Of a stretch of 37,096 nucleotides of DNA, positions 20,170-32,059 are shown one piece after another. The notes beneath the pieces are model-generated. The model had not been told where the DNA came from and ran no database searches. It saw only the letters and a list, made by a program, of their open reading frames with translations. The DNA is from Lingula anatina. Its lineage: Eukaryota; Brachiopoda; Lingulata; Lingulida; Lingulidae. The translations under genes were made by a program, and so were the position numbers. The stretch spans positions 40,181 to 77,276 of the forward strand of contig NW_019775904.1 of assembly GCF_001039355.2 (NCBI RefSeq), given 5' to 3'. Each line of letters opens with the position of its first letter. Within the stretch, counting starts at the first letter, position 1.

Positions 20170-23100
20170 GGATAGTGTGTTAGTTGGTAAGTTTCAGACC
20201 AGATAAGTGTTTGTTCATTTGGTGTGACCGAAAATTATTTACCTATATTTACTAGTTGTTCACTTTTTTCAGATGAACTTGTCACCGAAGGATATAGAGA
20301 TATAGCATTTGCCGACTATGGTCCAGTGTGGAGACTACAGAGACAGATGGCTTTAAAGGCTTTCAGGTATATTAATCAAAATAGTGGTCACACGAATTGT
20401 TTGATAGAAAAATTACCGTATATACAGATGGTACTTAAGTATATTTCGTGGACATACAGATAAAAGCCGTGATGGAGCTTGGGTTGTAGTGTTAAGTTAC
20501 AAAACAGAACTTCAGTTTTAGCGACATATGGTAGTTCATCGTTTTCGTCATTTACATGCAGGACCTACTTAGCAAGTGATAAATTGGAATCATTCACGAG
20601 ATCCGCTTTTGAGGAAGTCGCCACCTTGATTGAAAAAGAGACCGAGCCTTTTGACATCGATGTCCACATTCGACTTCTTATCTTCAACATTGTCTGCAGG
20701 ATGGCGTTTGGGAAAAGGTACAGTAATGTCTAAATAACATGCTTTACACACATTCGTTTTCAAAATTTATCTTAGGGAACACATAATAATCTGTGGAAAA
20801 TCAACATGTACATTTCTTAAAAAATGAAAAGACTCCTTGCGTGAACTCTAATCACTTTACTTGCTTTATTTGCAGTGTAGATTGTGTATATGTACTGGGA
20901 ATTGCCATGTAAAAAAAATACTTCAATACTTTTTGTCGCAATATAGTTGCTTTAGTAAATATATATAATTTGTTAATTGTATCTTGTAATCCACTGATTA
21001 GATTTTGTATCGAAACACTTGATCAATAATGGCATTTGAGAAAGAATTGAACATAATTATTGATTGGAATCTTTATAGGAGTGATTGCAAGAAGATCTGT
21101 AACTTTCTAAATTTTGTCGGAAACTATAAGACCTTCTACTTTAATCCTTTCCAGCTACAAAATTGACGGGCCTGAATTTGTTTGGCTGAAGAGCAAAGTT
21201 GACGAAAGCAATGAAAAGGTCTTTGGAGGCCTCATTCCCGCTGACGTCATCCCTGTCTTGAAACATTTTCCTATCCCATCATCCCTCACTACGAAACGGA
21301 TCATGAAAGAACTGATTGACTTCCACAAGGCCAAACTGGAGGAGCACAAGGCAACATTAAACAGGGGTTAGCAAAATATTTAGAAATTACAATTTACATA
21401 CGTTAATTGAGGAGATGATTGAATGTTGTTGTATGGAAACATTCTTATTAAAGCAGAAAGTGATTAATTAGGACAGCAGTTATACTATCTTGGTGCATAT
21501 TTACTGTATAACCCAGACTACTTTAACATATGCTTTATATATTTATATTTATAAACCACGTCTAACTAGCAGTTGTTATCACTTGATGGCACGTTTAAAT
21601 TTAAAGATGACGTAAGAGACATTATGGACCACCTTTTGCTGCTAAAAGAGGAGCTGACAGCTGCAAGTGATGACAACGTCAAGGAGTCGCTTTCTGATCT
21701 CCGCATCCTTCACACTATAATGGATATTTTCTTTGGTATGTTAAATTCCCAAAATAGCACATTCTTTAGGAAAAATTATCATCAGCTATTTCCTGCACTC
21801 ATATTCATAATGCTTAGTTTTTTTCAACAGCGTTGGTAATAACTGGTAATAACTGTGATTATAGCTATTGTTGAAAGGGCATATCATTATAAATAAGAGC
21901 ACAGTTTGAACAATCTACAGAAATATTTTATACTTTAGCGATTATCACATATAACATTACCCACGTCGACTATGACCGCGATTGCTGAATTACTTTGTTA
22001 CCCAAAGGAGGTTGCGATTAAGAAGCCTTTCTAAGATACAGCTTTGGTGAATACATACCTCAAACTTTAGTATCTGTCTTTATTGTAGTCATAAAGAAAA
22101 AAAGACGTCTAATTATGGTTAACAAGGTTATTGTTTCCAGAGGCGAAATATGTTTTTCTACCTTAGTTTTTACCTTGAATATACAAAAGTCAATGAAAAA
22201 TCCATTTTGATAAATTTTCAGTGATTAACTCATTTTATTTAACCATTGTTTCTTTTTTTTATATAATACACTTCTGATAGGTAATAATAAATGGGATAGA
22301 AATTGAACCCACTTCCAATTTTTGTTCAGTTATAATGTGACACCCAAAATAAATATGCAATTATGCATTTTAGCGGGAACAATAACCACATCCGACACGC
22401 TGAAGTGGATTGCTATGTATGTAGCAGATAATCCAAAGGTCCAGGCAAAGATACACAAAGAACTAGACGGCTTAGGTAAATATTCATCTCTCGCTATTCC
22501 ATCCTAATATATAGAGAGAAGTGTTTTGTCCGAAAAGGCACGCATTTCGCAGTTTTAGAAAACGGTGTACTTGAATTCTGCATAAAATAGTAGGCCTATA
22601 AACTGGTATGTAAGGGCTAGCTTATCCGCACTCAGTTATTGTGTGTATGTCTATTATTCAACTGTTGTGTTTTGTTAAAAAAATAATTTTATGATTGTTA
22701 TGCCACACTAAACCTGCAGGAAACGATGTTGGAAAACTCCGTCACTGCAGAAACAAGATGAATTACTGCGAGGCTGTTCAGAGAGAGGTATTGCGCATGC
22801 GCCCAGCGGCTCCAGCAGGTTTACGTCATCAGACAATCCGTGACACCAAGCTAGGTTGGACATGAACTTTATTTGCTTGCATATGAAAGTAAAATCAATA
22901 TGCATGCTTTCACAAAGCCAAATACTACAAACTGCGGATTCCACTCAGTTATTTTTGACATATATCATATCTTTTAACTGAATTAAAATCTGAGCCCTTT
23001 TTCAACTGTCTCTAGTATACGAATATTTAATCAGTTTGGTTAAAATGTTCGCCAATGAACCATAGATATGTCGTTTTACCATCTAGGTGGCTACGATATC

Positions 23101-24085
23101 CCAAAAGGCACTCTTGTCTATGCGAACATATGGGCAATCCACCATGACCCGAAAAACTGGGAATCGCCAGAGGTTTTCAAGCCAGAGAGGTTTTTAAATA
23201 AAGACGGCAGTTTGAAAGAGGTGGATCATAAAATATGGCTACCGTTTGCCAGCGGCAAGAGGAAATGTGTGGGAGAAGCAATTGCTAAGGCAAATCTTAT
23301 GACAATCATGGTAAGAGGGGCTTTATACAGTTGTACGCATGTCCTTCTGTTGAATACATATTGGCACTTTTCACATAGTGCTAGATTGAAACATGGATTA
23401 TATAACAATTACTTTATCAATATTGGACACTTTGGGGTCATCCATTTTTGATCCTCATTTTCACAAGTCTACAAAGGGTAGAGTTTTTCCAGACCCTCCC
23501 CCCCTTCATAGCATACAAAGTGAAAAGCTAAAATATGATGACTTCTGACAGCAATTTGCATCATCATTTTTATTAATATTTGAAAAGCGTAAAGCGGACA
23601 TTTATCACTTCCCCCAGTGTATAGTTTGTATAGACATGAGAAAAGTTGATAAATATGGACGACCTCTTATACAATTATCATGGTAATTGATGACATGGAG
23701 GTTTTTTTATTATGTCATTACGTACATATATGTATGAAAGTTAAAAGAGGCTTACTTGTTAGTAGTAATATAGTCACAATTAATGTGGATGGCTTTAGCA
23801 ATACTTATACTAACACAGGAGTATTACACATTGGATAATCTCGAATCTAAAACTTGACGGTGATATAAATTTTTACAATGACAGTACGCCTCGAATTGTA
23901 ATTGTAATATTATGTTTCTGTTCATGATTGTTAGGTATATTTATCAATTTCTTTTACAGGCGTTGTTTTTCCGCCGGTTCAAGGTGAGCTTCCCGCCAGG
24001 TGTCCAGCCGGACTTCGAGCCAGTGATGTATGAGATAGCCTGCAGCCCGAAACCACAAAAGCTGATTGTGCAGAAAAGAAAATGA
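18396..24085 (+). CDS. Cytochrome P450, clan-2-like, complete (11 exons, 504 aa)
   Basis: Haem-thiolate mono-oxygenase, probably ER-anchored. Exons: 18396-18546, 19513-19593, 19824-19928, 20273-20366, 20562-20717, 21155-21366, 21607-21735, 22374-22475, 22720-22854, 23087-23310, 23960-24085; 1515 nt with consistent phases. Visible landmarks: an N-terminal membrane anchor (about 9-28), the Pro-rich hinge KLPPGPPHLPILG, helix C W132xxxR136, I-helix AGTITT (310-315), K-helix E366xxR369, FKPERF (419-424), and the haem loop FASGKRKCVG with Cys449 as the iron ligand. The acidic residue usual before the I-helix threonine is Ile here. Exon 9 uses the weak donor GTTGGA, and gene 2 has a matching GTTAGG. 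Exon 7 begins after TTTAAAG at 21607, chosen because it keeps phase and matches gene 2. AATAAA occurs at 24502 and 24568. I cannot name the subfamily. Confidence 0.93.
18750..19169. mobile_element. Inverted-repeat element with TAA target duplication, interior unsequenced
   Basis: The left end GGCCACACTTTTTTTTATTT and the right end (reverse complement GGCCACACTTTTTTATTTTT) are inverted repeats continuing through ATGGATGACAT. TAA flanks both sides (18747-18749 and 19170-19172). The centre is a run of N, so coding content is unknown. It lies in intron 1 of the first P450 gene. Confidence 0.85.
18813..19085. other. Assembly gap (273 N)
   Basis: A run of unknown bases inside an inverted-repeat element. 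The gap length may be an estimate. Open frames reported across it are meaningless. Confidence 0.99.
20126..20167. repeat. (TTA)n microsatellite
   Basis: A trinucleotide run in intron 3 of the first P450 gene, about 105 bases before exon 4. Confidence 0.95.
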
Positions 24086-24567
24086 AGTTCAATATAAATA
24101 TAGTTTTAAAACAATCTGGTGCAAAGATTACAGGCAATGATTGAACCTATAGGGTGCTTTTTAGAAACATTCTGTTGATTATGATGCCACCCTCTGAGCG
24201 GTATTACACAAAGCATTGTTTACTTTTACAATCGATTCGGACAATTGAATGAAACCCCAATGCTGTTGCTCTGCACATGCAATTTAGAACATTTGATATT
24301 TGTATGTTTGAAATTTATCTTAAACCTGATGTCTACGTAACACTGCAGCACAGTGGACGATTAATGTACTACGAAAATTACAGGCTTTAAAACATTGATG
24401 ATAACAGATGGCAGTGTAACAGTGCCCAAACCACTAAGTCATCTCAGAGCAAAACTTGCTTACATTGTTAAGAAAAGAATGCCAGCCTGCATAAGATTCG
24501 AAATAAAAGACAAAAATAACGGATTGAGGTATGATGAACCAAGTATATGTGAGCTCTCACAACCCAA

Positions 24568-24573
24568 AATAAA
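24568..24573 (+). promoter_or_regulatory. Candidate poly(A) signal AATAAA of the first P450 gene
   Basis: A canonical hexamer about 480 bases after the stop codon. Another lies at 24502-24507. Confidence 0.35.
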
Positions 24574-24681
24574 TCCACGCAGAATGCTTTGCTGACTCAC
24601 TATTCTATGGATCTATACAAATGAAAGTTGCTTTACTGCAGATCTCTAAATTATGAGCTCTTCTAAACTTTTCTCCATTAT

Positions 24682-24828
24682 CAATGACCCTTGACTAATT
24701 GTCATCCATTCATGACTTATGAAGTTAATTGTCTTATCCCCTTTCTCCATAATGATATATAAAACATTGATATATATTTTACCATATTGATGTAGTAAGC
24801 ACTTTCTCTCCCCTACCCCCACTTTCAA
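24682..24828. repeat. Dispersed direct repeat, copy 1
   Basis: Shares CCCTTGACTAATTGTCAT, CATAATGATATATAA(A/T)ACATTGA and a final CCTA(C/A)CCCCA-like stretch with the block at 25045-25193, in the same orientation about 363 bases downstream. It lies in the intergenic DNA between P450 genes 1 and 2, with no coding content recognised. Confidence 0.7.
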
Positions 24829-25044
24829 ATAGGGCATATTTTGACCACTAGTACTACGATCACATTCAAGTACATAATTTTCTGAAATAAGACACTTGAA
24901 GATCCAATTTTTCTTCATAAGTATAAGACTAAAGCAGGTCACAAATCATTCAAATGCCAAAACATTTATTCAAACAATGTTAAAAAAAATATTTTGATTC
25001 TAATTTACGAAAAAGTCATAAAAATGTGACCTCTGACCCATTGT

Positions 25045-25193
25045 CATTGGCCCTTGACTAATTGTCATGCATCTATGACTTCTGAAATGAAATGTCCCAT
25101 TCCTTGTCTCTATAATGATATATAATACATTGACATATCTTTTACCCTATACTGATATAGTATAAGCAATATCTTTTCCCTAACCCCATCTGA
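25045..25193. repeat. Dispersed direct repeat, copy 2
   Basis: The partner of 24682-24828, with perhaps four in five bases matching by eye and small indels. The rest of the intergenic DNA from about 25200 to 25860 shows no gene or clear repeat. Confidence 0.7.
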
Positions 25194-25863
25194 AAATATA
25201 ATGTGTGATAGCACATAAAAAGCTACCAGATTGAGAATGCTTTCACATATATTTGGACTCTAGAAACATAGATCTAGGCCTTACTAAAACTCACTGTAAA
25301 AATGCCTCTCTTTTTTAATCCCAACAAAGTGTACGGCGTGTCGTATAACCAATATTTATACCACATCAATGAAAGTGAAATGCAAATGCAAACGGTTTTT
25401 ATTTTTATTTGTATTAAAATACAAATGCTTACTAAAAGTAATATTTCATATTCAAAACACCTACATAAATACCTCAGAATATTACAAGAAATATTTTTCC
25501 GTAGTTTCTTTCAGACAGATGCTTAAAAAATCAAAACGTTTGACAATAAAGAAACTAAGCATGTATGTAATTACATTTCTATGAAGCATGGCAAAATGTA
25601 GGTAAAACACGATTTTTAATGACTTAATTAAAAGTATCTTTATAAACAATTTACTAAATTACCAGAATTTAAGTTTGTTATTGACCTGCAGCTTTATATA
25701 TATTTGGTACTTAAGATAATGGACGTGCGACGTACCCACTTACACACAAATATACCCTGTATGTTTTTATACTAAACAACAAACACTTTATGACCAGAGT
25801 CCGTCGCACACGGTGAGTTGTTAGCTGATCTCCCACTTTGCAAGTTCTGATTTTTTACTGTTA

Positions 25864-25866
25864 AAA

Positions 25867-25909
<43 letters not shown>

Positions 25910-25916
25910 AAATAAA
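25864..25916. repeat. (AAAT)n microsatellite
   Basis: A near-pure tetranucleotide run between P450 genes 1 and 2, upstream of the conserved block of gene 2. Confidence 0.95.
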
Positions 25917-26003
25917 ATATACATAGATAAAATAAAGAAAATCATGATATTACCTGTATAAACTCGTTAAAGGTAATTAAAAACAAAACATGTACCTGTA
26001 TTG

Positions 26004-26247
26004 ATTGCTAGGAGCTGAGCTTGTAATTGATTGTGTAAGTCGGACCAAGCCAGTGCGTGTAATCTCTGCCAAAAAGAAGGTCGCGGATCTGTCATAGGAA
26101 CATGTGAACGTGACGTTATACAACTTATCTAAATAACCTGAGGGCAAGACCCCAGGCTGGAGCTCAGCCCCAGATAATACTGGAGCGCAGTTAACGAGCG
26201 AACTGGAAACAGGTGGCTTGGGGACGTGCACTTGAATGCAACGTTGG
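26004..26247 (+). promoter_or_regulatory. Upstream block conserved between the first two P450 genes (copy 2)
   Basis: The counterpart of 17541-17768, starting TGCTAGGAGCTGAGCTTGTAA and ending ACTTGAATGCAACGTTGGC. It lies about 400 bases before the second P450 ATG. An acceptor-like ATATTTCAG ends at 26640, five bases before the ATG, which supports a 5' UTR intron. The donor-like GTAAGC of copy 1 is not kept here. GGTAAATA about 10 bases further on is a possible replacement. Confidence 0.5.
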
Positions 26248-26644
26248 CATTGCGGGGTAAATATTGAGTGTAGTTTGTATAAAAAAATGGACAGTTAAGA
26301 AATAACGTTCGTGCCTTTCAAGGATATATATTTAAATTTCATTTTTATATGAGTTCGATTTCAAGAAAAGGGTGTTAAAAGATGAGAAATACAAAGTCAT
26401 AAATAATAACTGCCTGTTTGCATTGCTTTTGTAACATGAAGTTAAAAATGATTACAAACTCATTGCAACGCCATAAAAACAGATGGTATTTGTTAACAGT
26501 TAATATTTTAAACCAATTTTTCTTAAACCATCTTGCTAAGTAATGAATTATCTACCAATACAATAAGTGCATGAAGTAGCCTCGCATTGCTTTATGTATT
26601 GAAGTACCACAGTATTTAAGTGGCATACAAATATTTCAGGAAAG

Positions 26645-29600
26645 ATGTACGTATTGACTTTGTTGAGTTTACTTACTGTGAAGACCGTCTTGGTCGGGAG
26701 CGCGGTATTCCTGTTGGTGATGTCATATCTACAGAGGAAGAAGTACAAACTGCCGCCAGGACCTCCACAGCTGCCGATACTGGGGCACTACTTCGGTGAG
26801 ATATCTTTGAAAACCAGAGCAAATAAACAAGCAATGGCATAGAGCTCAATGCCATTATTTTGATCACATTAGGTTAAAAATACCAGTCAGATGGGTCCTT
26901 ACGTTGGTCTTGTGAATTATGTATTTAGGGAATGAGAGTTTATCAAAATGACCCTTATGTTCATTCAGCAATAGTACGAAGGGGAGCGGGGTGCAAGCGG
27001 GGCACACGGCGGGCACTCACCCTACCCTCAGCTTCACTGTGTCATTTGTGTCTATATAGTTGAATAGTTGAATATTATTCCAGAATTCAGAAACGAACCT
27101 CGAAGGTACGCTGTCTTCAACAAGCTCGGGGAGTCCTTTGATGACATTTTTACTGTTAATTTAGGTACTTTTCTTTGCATCTGTCTTTTTATATCTAAAC
27201 AATACTTTTGGGTTCAAGCAAACCGTACTTGAACAAAACTTTTTGACATTTACATTTGATTCAGATATTGAAATGGTATGGTTATTGAGTTTTCATGTTC
27301 TGATTAAATTGTGATATAGTCGTATAACACTTTGTGTGTTTTGATTTTTTCAGAAGCCTAAAATTTATATCAACTATGCATCATTCAGTTTTAACAGTTT
27401 TAATATTAATTATGTTCGTTTACAGGGTTTGGACGCTTGTTCGTTGTTCTAAAATCTGCGGAGAGTGTTCATGAGGCCATGGTTGAGAAGAAAGAGATAT
27501 TTGCGGGGAGAGATGACGAGAGCTGGAAGTGTGATTATTACTTTTTAAGTTTTATTTACATTTTTTCCTGTAATCAAAACAGCGTATCATGTAGTATATC
27601 ATTTAGTTTTGTTCAATATTTACATTGTACCCACATTTTAATGATCACATGCTGATGCAAATGTTACGAAATTAATAAAAAATAAAATTATAGATTATAA
27701 ACTATTAGAAACTTCTAGAACATGTAAGCACTGATCTACCCTAAATGCTTTTAACATCTCCTAATATTCCAATATAAAGGATTATTCTGGTACATATTTA
27801 ATTATGGAGGAACTAATACAATGGAAAGAGCTTTCAATTCANTTTTTGTATTGAACATTTTTTATGGTATCAGGAAAGAGATTATCCCCGGTGAATCGTT
27901 TTACTATCTTGATACATACTTATGTAATGTTAAAGCTATACCTTATAGAGTTTTGTACTCAACACCTTTTTATTGAGAATATATATTCGATCAGCAGTTG
28001 TAATTAAATTATGGCATCCTTTCATTATGAAGGTAACATGAGGGACATCACAGACCACCTTTTGCTGTTGAAGGAAGAATTAACAGATGAAAGTGATGAT
28101 AATGTTAGGGAGTCGCTTTCTGACACTAGAATCCTCCAAACCATGATGGATATATTTCTTGGTATGCTGAATATAAAATGTAACGAAGAATTAGTTATAA
28201 TATAACAGAACCAGGATGTTTTACAGCTCTACCTGCTTTATCTGTGGTTAATTCACCATTGTCGCGTAATTTTATGATCTATTTTGTTGTATCCAAATGG
28301 GGTAGAAAGTTGTTGGTCGCTTTCACGGTGAACCTGAGACACGAACATCAATTTCAGTGACTTCCAGCTAATTTTGCTTTCTTTATTTTGTGCTATATAT
28401 AAACGTGTCATGTTAGTCGGTTATGGAATAGAAATAGTCTGTTGGATTTATATAACTCATATGTAATGTTTTTTCATGTAATGTGATGCTGAGTGTAAAA
28501 CCCATATTATGAGTAGGGCCTATTAAGATGTCTTTTAGAAGCTGAAATGTATATGTTGTACATGTAGCTGGAACCCAGACCACATCCGACACGCTGAAGT
28601 GGATAATAATGTATGTGGCAGATAATCCGGAAGTTCAGGCAAAGATACACAAGGAGTTGGACGGCTTGGGTAAACATTACTATGCATGTAGTTATTGAAG
28701 TCTATATTTATAGGTTTTTGACCGCTGAGACGTCATATCTATTCCACCTTGATCTATGACATTTCTCGGATCAAAGTCAAAGTTACATATATTATTTTAT
28801 TGTAACGCATTGCGTTGTTGTCACAGTTTTGGTAAATCGTGTGCCTGAACTATATATATATTGTGTGAATGTCCTTTTAAAGATTATCACATATTGTAAA
28901 ACATTCTAAATGTCCGTTTTCCCACTCCTGACACATAGGAAACGACTTTGACGAACTCCGTCACTGCAAAAATAAGATGAATTACTGTGAAGCTGTTCAG
29001 AGAGAGGTACTGCGAATGCGTCCTGCAGCCCCAGTGGGTATACGTCATAGAACGCTCCGTGACACCAAATTAGGTTAGGTATCAACTTCATTTGCTCGCA
29101 TATAAAATACAGTTACTGATTTTACATCTGATCCATCGTGATAATATATATCGAATATTCGTCATACAGCCTAGAAAGCAAGTGATACAGGGTGATATGA
29201 AGTTTAAAGGACAAAGAACGTTTCAAATATCACTGCAGGTTTTGTTATTTCTCTTTACTTTGGGTATCATTTTTTAAATCTTTTTTTATTGCACAGCGAT
29301 TCGTGCACTTTCTTCTCTGCCCATGCTTTTACACATCTGAATAATAATATGAAGACTTATTTTAGCCATTGCGGTTTGAATACTTGGCAATGCATCATTG
29401 ATATGTCGGTTTACATGTACACTGTTTATATCAATCCACATGTAGGTGGCTACGATATCCCAAAAGGCACTATTATTTATGCGAACATATGGGCAATCCA
29501 CCATGACCCGAAAAACTGGGAATCGCCGGAAGTTTTCAAGCCAGAGAGGTTTTTAAACAAAGATGGTAGCTTGAAAGAACTGGACAAAAAGACGTGGCTG

Positions 29601-30084
29601 CCGTTTAGCAGTGGCAAGAGGAAATGCGTGGGAGAAGCACTTGCCAGGGCAAATATCACCATGACCATGGTAGGTGGAGCTAGAAAAATTATGTTCTATA
29701 CAATACCTATTGGGCACGTTTACAACGCATTACCGGTATATGTATTTCGTGGAATAAGTGTTTTCTTTATATACATGAAATAGCACAAAATCTACATTAT
29801 TTTAATTTGAAGTGGCTTTCGGACTTTTGAAATGAATCTTCCCATAAGGTTTTTTTTCCTTTTTTTCTGCAATATTTCTTCATATTACATCTTATTTTCA
29901 TCTATAAATATTGTATGTTAATTATTCAAGTATCAATATTCAATAATATTTTTTCCAGGCATTGTTTTTCCGTCGGTTTAAGGTGAGCTTTCCGCCAGGT
30001 GCCCAACCGGACTTCGAGCCTATGATGCTTGAAATAAATGGCAGCCCCAAGCCTCAGAAGATTGTTGTTCAGAATAGAATATGA
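26645..30084 (+). CDS. Cytochrome P450, paralog of the upstream gene, exons 4-6 missing in this assembly
   Basis: Exons found: 26645-26795, 27084-27164, 27426-27530, 28033-28161, 28568-28669, 28939-29073, 29446-29669, 29959-30084. Each has exactly the length of its counterpart in the gene at 18396. The counterparts of exons 4-6 (462 nt, including the helix C WxxxR) are absent between 27531 and 28032, where a single N sits at 27842. Sequence before the N loosely resembles gene 1 intron 3, and sequence after it resembles gene 1 intron 6. Joining exon 3 to exon 7 stays in frame and gives 350 aa, but that protein would lack an essential part of the fold. Kept motifs: anchor, KLPPGPP hinge, AGTQTT in the I-helix, EVLR, FKPERF and FSSGKRKCVG. 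No in-frame stops. Either the assembly has lost the exons or this is a deletion pseudogene; I favour the former. Confidence 0.85.
27842..27842. other. Single ambiguous base (N), likely contig join
   Basis: A lone N in the intron where three exons of the second P450 are expected. It may mark a merged contig end with sequence loss, or simply an uncalled base. Confidence 0.6.
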
Positions 30085-30402
30085 CGTTCCACAGAATAAT
30101 ATTTTACAATACTTATTATAAAACAAGTCTTCTTAAATGACTGTATTCTATATTTGAATCAATAAGTTAGCATGTAGAGGGTCAAGTGTTAATCATTTAT
30201 GGGGGCCTTTTCTCGAAATACATTTTTTAATCAAAAGACAGCAGGTTAAGCTTATTCTTGAAATGAAAAAAGTGAAATCACAATGCAAATAGAAAAATAT
30301 TCCCTTTTGTAAAATTACCCAATGGGCTACATACACGTTATCCACCGGTTGCTGCATTCACTTATTGTTTGATATGATGTTTTATAAAACTTCAAAGTCT
30401 AT

Positions 30403-30408
30403 AATAAA
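30403..30408 (+). promoter_or_regulatory. Candidate poly(A) signal AATAAA of the second P450 gene
   Basis: A canonical hexamer about 320 bases after the stop codon, just before the transposon starting at 30492. Confidence 0.4.
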
Positions 30409-30491
30409 TCGGCCAATTTTTCTTGAACTCAATCATATTGGTCCGCCTTATTTATAATATCCCCATAAGCCAGCATGAAAGGTTTAATTTA

Positions 30492-31406
30492 AGCCTCGGT
30501 CACAACCGGACGCACGACTTTCATGATCGTACGTCCTCTGCGATTTTTGGGTGTTGCGGAGGCCGTGGAGTTCGTAGAGGTAGAGGAAAGTCTGCCTTGC
30601 GAGTCGCAAGGGCCACATGAGATGTCCTTTCAAGCAGGGACGCTAATTGCAAGGAGGGATGGCCGTGGAGATTGTACTTATTTCTTGAGTTTGTCTTGCT
30701 TCCTGTGTGCGTGGCACACACTCACCACTTACGAGGGGAATGCAACGCACGGCGAAAGTAGTGCCCTTTTCCGTCAGTTTTGCTTCACACTTGCCTCACA
30801 CGTTTGTGGTAACGTACTGACGGCGTACGTCAGTTTTGCTTCCTGTTCTCCTCTTCTTTCTTCTTCCTCTTCCCTTTTTTCCTGCTATGTAAGCTTCTTT
30901 CTCTTGCCTTTTGGAGGCATATTAGAAAGTAAATCGAGCAAAAATTTGAAAATTTTGAAAATTGTTGTACACGTAACACAGTCGACGTTCATTGTAAAGA
31001 CAAGAGCGTGCGTCGTGAGCACGCCTTTTATACACCAGGCGTGGGGGTGAGGCACGTGCGACGCATTCCCGGTGTTCTCTCGACTTTGTTCGTTAGTTGT
31101 GAGGGCGTGCGCCTTACTCAACACGCAAAGGGCACTTGCTCCTTCATTGCTTGCGACGTGCGTCTTGCACAACGCGCGTCTCTCTTGCTAACTCCGTGCG
31201 AGTGGAGCAAGTTACGCTTGCGGCCTCGCTGTTCGCAGGCTATTCGTAGAATCTTTTGGACAAGTCCAACAACCTCCGTACGTGCTTACGGGCTGTCTGC
31301 GAACTCGAAATTTCGTAAGAAGGACTTGCGTGGGACGTGAGATTCTGCGCAAAATTTGGACGCAAACAGCCCGTAAGAGCCCGTACGGCCGGTTGTGACC
31401 AAGGCT
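30492..31406. mobile_element. 915-bp inverted-repeat DNA transposon, TTA target duplication
   Basis: The left terminus is AGCCTCGGTCACAACCGG. The right terminus reverse-complements to AGCCTTGGTCACAACCGG. TTA flanks both ends (30489-30491 and 31407-31409). The interior is more GC- and CpG-rich than its surroundings and has subterminal inverted words such as ACGGGCTGTCTGCG and CGCAAACAGCCCGT. Open frames up to 175 codons overlap on both strands and none resembles a transposase, so it is probably non-autonomous. The minus strand near 30895-30930 could encode MPPKGKRKKLT before a stop, possibly a decayed reading frame. It lies downstream of P450 gene 2. Confidence 0.85.
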
Positions 31407-31950
31407 TTACAAAAGGGCGTTTCATGTTGCTACCAGCAGCTCTCTATATAAAGGAAGATCAAATATGCACATGTTGCATGAAAGGATTGTCACTGTGTCA
31501 CACAACAATAGCATGTAAGGATATAACAATAGCGTGTAAGGAGCTATTTTCTGACAGTCTTCCAAATTATCTTTTAAGATAATTAATTACATTGATCCAT
31601 CCTCCGTGTTCGACCTTATATTATAGCTGATCACACAGTTCACAGTCGATGCGTCATAAGTCTTGCTTTCACCGGTCTGTTTGTCTTTCTGGTCGAGCAG
31701 ACAGCGGGTTGCCTGTCAATAATACATGTATAATCATGATGCAGTGGAGTGGCAACTAGACAGTGTTACTCACTATAAATGCACTTCAAATCAAAGATGG
31801 ACATCTAAAAGGGATTTTGATAAACGATACAAGTAACACCTGTAAAAAAGTATATTTCTGTGAAACCTCTTCAATTTACTATCACTACATGCACAATATC
31901 AACCTGATGCAGGGAAGGTGTAGAATGCTACCACAGGCAATAATGTCAGC

Positions 31951-32008
31951 GGGGTATCTAATATAAAACCTTTTATTTACAAATAAAGGGTTTTGTATTA
32001 GATACCCC
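31951..32008. repeat. 58-bp near-perfect palindrome
   Basis: Two 28-base arms (31951-31978 and 31981-32008) are reverse complements with two mismatches and a 2-base centre. The arms start GGGGTATCTAATA. It could form a cruciform or an RNA hairpin. An (AAT)n tract follows directly. Confidence 0.85.
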
Positions 32009-32018
32009 TTTATTTACA

Positions 32019-32019
<1 letters not shown>

Positions 32020-32059
<40 letters not shown>
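32020..32059. repeat. (AAT)n microsatellite
   Basis: A trinucleotide run followed by GTTTATTGAGCGCTAAA. This arrangement resembles microsatellite-linked repeats of other marine animals (inference). Confidence 0.9.

Noticed and set aside
21573-21606. Starting P450 gene 1 exon 7 at the AG just before 21574
   Set aside because: That choice gives a stop within a few codons in the required phase. The acceptor at 21606 keeps phase and matches the gene 2 exon length of 129 nt.
30523-31340. Open frames of 175 and 110 codons (+) and shorter ones (-)
   Set aside because: They lie inside the 30492-31406 transposon, overlap on both strands in GC-rich DNA and match no protein family I know.
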